A stretch of 64,000 nt of DNA from an uncultured Collinsella sp. (GTDB lineage Bacteria > Actinomycetota > Coriobacteriia > Coriobacteriales > Coriobacteriaceae). The first letter of the stretch is position 1. Each line of letters begins with the position of its first letter. The stretch is from assembly GCA_958443265.1 (NCBI GenBank), contig CAUCKA010000002.1, positions 1 through 64,000 on the forward strand, written 5' to 3'. Below, one piece after another: positions 60,716 to 64,000 of the stretch. The notes beneath the pieces were generated by a model. The model was not told where the DNA came from. It ran no database searches and saw only the letters and a list, made by a program, of their open reading frames with translations. The position numbers and the translations under genes are program-made.

Positions 60716-62206
60716 CTAGGCGGTGTACGCGATTGTAGATTTCACGGCGTGACGCCAGCCGGCGATCTTTTTGGCTCGTTCGTCGGCGGACATGGCAGGC
60801 TCCACGATGCCGCGAGCGCCGTAGACGTCAACGACGTCGCGCGTGTACATGCCCAGCGCAATGCCGCAGGCCCAGGCCGCACCCAGACCGCTCATCTCGT
60901 CGTTGCTCGCGATGCGGATGGGCGAGCCAACCAAGTCGCTCTCAAACTGCATCAGGTACGCGTCGCGCGTGGGGCCGCCGTCAACACGAAGCTCGGCCAG
61001 TGCCGCGCCCGAATCCTCGACCATCGCATCAATCACGTCAAAGATTTGATAGGCGATCGACTCGTCGGCGGCCTTTACGAACTCCGCACGGCCCGTGGTG
61101 CGCGTCATGCCAAAGACGCAGGCCTCGGCGTCACTCGCCCAGTGCGGCGCGCCCAAACCGGTAAACGCCGGCACAAAGTAGACGCGACTCGCCGGATTGG
61201 CGGCGTAGCACAGGTCGGTAACTTCCTCGGGGTTATTGATGAGCTCAAGATCGTCGCGCAGCCACGTCTTGACGGCGCCGGCGTAGCTCACGTTGCCCTC
61301 GAGAACATACTCGGTCACACCGTCCATACGCCATGCGAGCGAGCTCGAAAGCCCATGCGAGCTGGCGACGAACTCGTCGCCGACGTTCATCATGACCGAG
61401 CTTCCGGTGCCATAGGTCGCCTTGGCCATGCCGCGGCTATGGCAGCCCTGGGCAAACAAGGCGGCATGGCTGTCGCCGAGCACGCCGTGAATGGGCACGG
61501 GCGCCGGCAAAAAGCCGCCCAGGTCCGTTGTACCGAACAGGCCATCGGAATCGGTCACCTGCGGCAGGCACGCCGGATTGACACCAAAGGCCTCGCACAC
61601 AGGCTCGCTCCAGCAGCCACGGCGCAGGTCAAAAAGCTGCGTGCGGCTGGCATTGGACCAGTCGCAGCGGAACTCCACGCCGCCCGTGAGCGTCCAGACC
61701 ACCCAGGCATCGATGGTGCCCAGGCACAGTTCGCCTGCCGCCGCGGCCTCGGCAGCCGCGGGAACGTTCGCGAGGATCCAAGTCATCTTGCCCGCCGGGT
61801 AGTAGGGCGAGAGCACCAGACCCGTCGTGTCACGCACCAGCTCGGCCACGCCTTCGCGCGCAGCCAGCTCGTCGCACAGCTCGCGGGCGCGGGCGCACTG
61901 CCACACCACGGCATCGCACAGCGGCTCGCCCGTCGTGCGGCTCCAGGCAACGGTGGTCTCGCGCTGGTTGGAAATGCCAACGCCGGCGACGTCGGCCGGA
62001 TCGACCCCGGTCTCCTCCACCACGGTGCGTGCCACAGCCAGCACGTTGGCGGCGATCTCGGCCGGGTCATGGCTCACCCAGCCGGCCTCGTTGACAATCT
62101 GGCGATGCGAGCGATCGGCGCGATGGATCAGATGGCCGCCCTCGTCCACCAGCAGCGCCTTAGTACCCTGTGTGGACTGATCGATTCCGATGATGTATTT
62201 GCTCAT
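60716..62206 (-). CDS. FGGY-family carbohydrate kinase, glycerol-kinase-like
   Basis: A 496-residue kinase. The N-terminal ATP motif is YIIGIDQSTQGTKALLVDEG; GVGISNQRETTVAWSRTTGE and VVWQCARARELCDEL resemble glycerol kinase. Later segments include GVLGDSHAALFAQGC, TYGTGSSVMMNVG and ELRVDGGPTRDAYLMQF. The usual glycerol-kinase DQGT start is DQST here, and the gene is followed in reverse order by a split transketolase, so the substrate may be a polyol or ketose instead of glycerol. Confidence 0.85.
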   Translation of the reverse strand: MSKYIIGIDQSTQGTKALLVDEGGHLIHRADRSHRQIVNEAGWVSHDPAEIAANVLAVARTVVEETGVDPADVAGVGISNQRETTVAWSRTTGEPLCDAVVWQCARARELCDELAAREGVAELVRDTTGLVLSPYYPAGKMTWILANVPAAAEAAAAGELCLGTIDAWVVWTLTGGVEFRCDWSNASRTQLFDLRRGCWSEPVCEAFGVNPACLPQVTDSDGLFGTTDLGGFLPAPVPIHGVLGDSHAALFAQGCHSRGMAKATYGTGSSVMMNVGDEFVASSHGLSSSLAWRMDGVTEYVLEGNVSYAGAVKTWLRDDLELINNPEEVTDLCYAANPASRVYFVPAFTGLGAPHWASDAEACVFGMTRTTGRAEFVKAADESIAYQIFDVIDAMVEDSGAALAELRVDGGPTRDAYLMQFESDLVGSPIRIASNDEMSGLGAAWACGIALGMYTRDVVDVYGARGIVEPAMSADERAKKIAGWRHAVKSTIAYTA

Positions 62207-62318
62207 GTACTCTCCTGTCTCCCCCGTCGATTCAAAACTAAAACCCGACGGACAAGGAGCGAGTGGCCGACCGGCTCATGAGAGCGCAGCCGGCCTGCTC
62301 AGAATTCAACCTAAAAGG

Positions 62319-62349
62319 ATTGGTGCAAACCTGTCCCCGATGCACCAAT
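62319..62349 (-). terminator. Hairpin at the end of the transketolase gene
   Basis: ATTGGTGC and GCACCAAT with GGGGACAGG in the loop, starting at the transketolase stop codon. The loop has the core word of repeat families A and B, so this may be another palindrome of the same class. Confidence 0.55.
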
Positions 62350-63290
62350 TACTCTGCGGGAAGGAACTCGGCGACCGTCTTTGCGATTCCCTCGCCCGTC
62401 AGGCCGTAGTGCGCAAAGACCTCGGGGCTCGTGCCGGTGATGACCGGCGCATCGGGCAGGCTCAGGCACTTGACCGGACGCGGGCAATGCTCGCCCACGA
62501 CCTGCGCGACCATGGAACCCAGGCCACCGAAGGGGCTGTGCTCCTCGACGGTCACGACGGCGCGCGTGGCACCGGCGGCCTCGATCACGGCCTCGGCATC
62601 GAGCGGCTTGACGCAGTACATATCGAGCACCGTTGCCGAGATGCCCTGCTCGGCCAGCAGATCGGCGGCGTCCACGGCATGGCGGACCATCTCACCGGTG
62701 GCGACAATCGTCACATCGGTGCCGCGGCGCACCCAGGTGGCGCGATCCATCTGGAACGGGCACTCGTCCTCAGTGTACACGTCCTCCACCGGGTTGCGGC
62801 CCACGCGGATGTAGGCCGGCTTGTTGTCGGCGACCAGGGCACGCACGAGCTCGGCGGTCTGGAAGCGATCGCTCGGCAGATACACGCGCATGTTGGGAAT
62901 CGCGCTCATGGCGGCGATATCCTGCGCGGAGTGATGGCTCATGCCTAAGGCGCCGTAGGACACGCCGCCCGAGATGCCGATGAGCTTGACGTTGGTGTTG
63001 GAGTACGAAACGTCGACCTTGCACTGCTCATACGAGCGCGTGGTCACAAAGGACGCCGGCGAGGCGGCCCAGGCCTTCTTGCCGCACGAGGCCATGCCGG
63101 CGGCGATGCTCACCAGGTCCTGCTCGGCAATGCCGACCTCAACGGACTGCTGGGGATACTGGTCAAAGAACGGCGTGAGCGATGCAGAGCCGCGGGAGTC
63201 GGAGCACAGGACGACGATGTCTTTATCGGTTGCGGCGGCCTCGAGCAGCGTGTCGCAGATAGCCTTTCGGTTGGCGATCTTGTTAGCCAT
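62349..63290 (-). CDS. Transketolase, C-terminal subunit
   Basis: A 313-residue subunit with the pyrimidine-binding domain (about 1-165, SVEVGIAEQDLVSIAAGMAS carrying the cofactor glutamate) and the C-terminal domain (about 185-313). Together with the N-terminal subunit it makes a complete thiamine-diphosphate transketolase for the pentose phosphate pathway. Start at 63290; it overlaps the upstream gene by eight bases, so the two are translated together. Confidence 0.93.
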   Translation of the reverse strand: MANKIANRKAICDTLLEAAATDKDIVVLCSDSRGSASLTPFFDQYPQQSVEVGIAEQDLVSIAAGMASCGKKAWAASPASFVTTRSYEQCKVDVSYSNTNVKLIGISGGVSYGALGMSHHSAQDIAAMSAIPNMRVYLPSDRFQTAELVRALVADNKPAYIRVGRNPVEDVYTEDECPFQMDRATWVRRGTDVTIVATGEMVRHAVDAADLLAEQGISATVLDMYCVKPLDAEAVIEAAGATRAVVTVEEHSPFGGLGSMVAQVVGEHCPRPVKCLSLPDAPVITGTSPEVFAHYGLTGEGIAKTVAEFLPAE

Positions 63291-63999
63291 TGATGGCCTC
63301 CTTATGGGCAGCGAAACCGGCGATGATCTGGGCATATTCCTCATCGTTGGGCAGGTGATGATGCCAGGCGGCCTTGTCCTCCATAACCGGCGAGCCGTAG
63401 CCCTTCACCGTGTTGAGGATGATGACCGTGGGCTTACCCTTGGTCTCGGCGGCCAGCGTCAGCGCGGCGTCGATGGCCTGGACGTCGTTGCCCGGAATGG
63501 ACAGCACGTTCCAACCGAAGGCGGCCCAGCGCTCCTCCTGCGAATCCTGCTTCATGACGTCCTCGGTGCTGCCGCTGATCTGCAGGCGGTTGCGGTCCAC
63601 GAGCGCGCACAGGTTATCGAGCTGGTAGTTGCCGCCGCTCATGGCGCCCTCCCAGACCGAGCCCTCGGCAAGCTCGCCGTCGCCCATGATGGTGTAGACG
63701 CGGTAGTCGCGGCCATCCATCTTGCCGGCAAGCGCCATCCCGACGGCCACGGGCAGGCCATGACCCAGCGAGCCCGAGTTCATCTCGATGCCCTTGAGCT
63801 TGTTGTTGGGGTGGCCGATGTAGGGGCTGCCGAACTTAGAGAAGCGGGCCTTGACGTCGTCGAGGTCCAGATAGCCCTCGTGGCAGAGCACCGCGTAGTA
63901 GGCCTCCATGGCGTGGCCCTTGGAGAGTACGAAGCGATCGCGGTTGGGATCGTCGACGGTCTCGGGAGAAATGTTGAGGTGGTTGGCATAGAGGGTCAT
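63283..63999 (-). CDS. Transketolase, N-terminal subunit (5' end outside the window)
   Basis: At least 238 residues of the thiamine-diphosphate-binding half; the beginning lies beyond the window edge. Visible are RFVLSKGHAMEAYYAVL, GSLGHGLPVAVGMALAG and the diphosphate motif MGDGELAEGSVWEGAMSGG. The natural start is likely some 30-60 residues further upstream than the first in-window methionine. Partner of the gene at 62349. Confidence 0.93.
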   Translation of the reverse strand: MTLYANHLNISPETVDDPNRDRFVLSKGHAMEAYYAVLCHEGYLDLDDVKARFSKFGSPYIGHPNNKLKGIEMNSGSLGHGLPVAVGMALAGKMDGRDYRVYTIMGDGELAEGSVWEGAMSGGNYQLDNLCALVDRNRLQISGSTEDVMKQDSQEERWAAFGWNVLSIPGNDVQAIDAALTLAAETKGKPTVIILNTVKGYGSPVMEDKAAWHHHLPNDEEYAQIIAGFAAHKEAING

Positions 64000-64000
64000 C

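Overview
The window looks like chromosomal DNA of a strictly anaerobic, saccharolytic gut actinobacterium of the Coriobacteriia, most likely Collinsella or a close relative. This is inference from content, not from a marker gene. The signs are high GC, an actinobacterial dnaK-grpE-dnaJ-hspR heat-shock operon, [NiFe]-hydrogenase maturation genes with NikR, a 2[4Fe-4S] ferredoxin, a regulator fused to a desulfoferrodoxin, luxS, and many PTS systems with family 1 phospho-glycosidases. No rRNA, tRNA or CRISPR array was seen.

Layout. 0.2-8 kb: a small membrane-anchored protein, an aconitase-like hydratase, and the HspR chaperone operon. 8.7-12.9 kb: ferredoxin, then nadA-nadB-nadC-niaR for de novo NAD synthesis with its repressor. 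13-15.1 kb: a repeat-rich junction with a decayed IS3 orfA and an IS3 copy that cuts off the 3' end of a membrane-protein gene. 16.4-18 kb: a histidine-kinase remnant, a UDG-like protein and thioredoxin. 18.2-24.4 kb: a small helical protein, nikR, hypF, hypC, hypD and hypE. 24.6-31.4 kb: a lactose/cellobiose-type PTS locus (IIB-IIC-IIA, 6-phospho-glycosidase, HPr) with a divergent PRD regulator, flanked by two copies of the hypE 3' end. 31.5-42.3 kb: phosphatase, lipoprotein, IIA(Glc)-like protein and a second GH1; AraC regulator, a large glycosidase and an RpiR regulator; an XRE-desulfoferrodoxin fusion; pyrE. 42.4-45.5 kb: a magnesium P-type ATPase with a long leader. 45.7-58.4 kb: carbohydrate island with an apiosidase-like hydrolase, two PTS IIBC permeases, two esterases, an Sde182-like protein, a third GH1, a DUF4867-type protein and a LicT antiterminator. 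58.6-64 kb: luxS, a complete IS3 copy, an FGGY kinase and a split transketolase that runs off the window.

How it fits together. PTS permeases import and phosphorylate beta-glucosides or related sugars, GH1 enzymes cleave the phospho-disaccharides, and PRD-type regulators link expression to PTS flux. The hyp/nikR block supports nickel-dependent hydrogen metabolism.

The most striking non-genic feature is the density of palindromic repeat families between genes. Several share a GGGACAGG or GGGGACGT core. One roughly 207-bp element with near-perfect inverted ends sits in frame inside hypF. Another structured element follows directly after the stop codons of two unrelated genes and shows compensatory stem changes. 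These are the best candidates for undescribed biology here.
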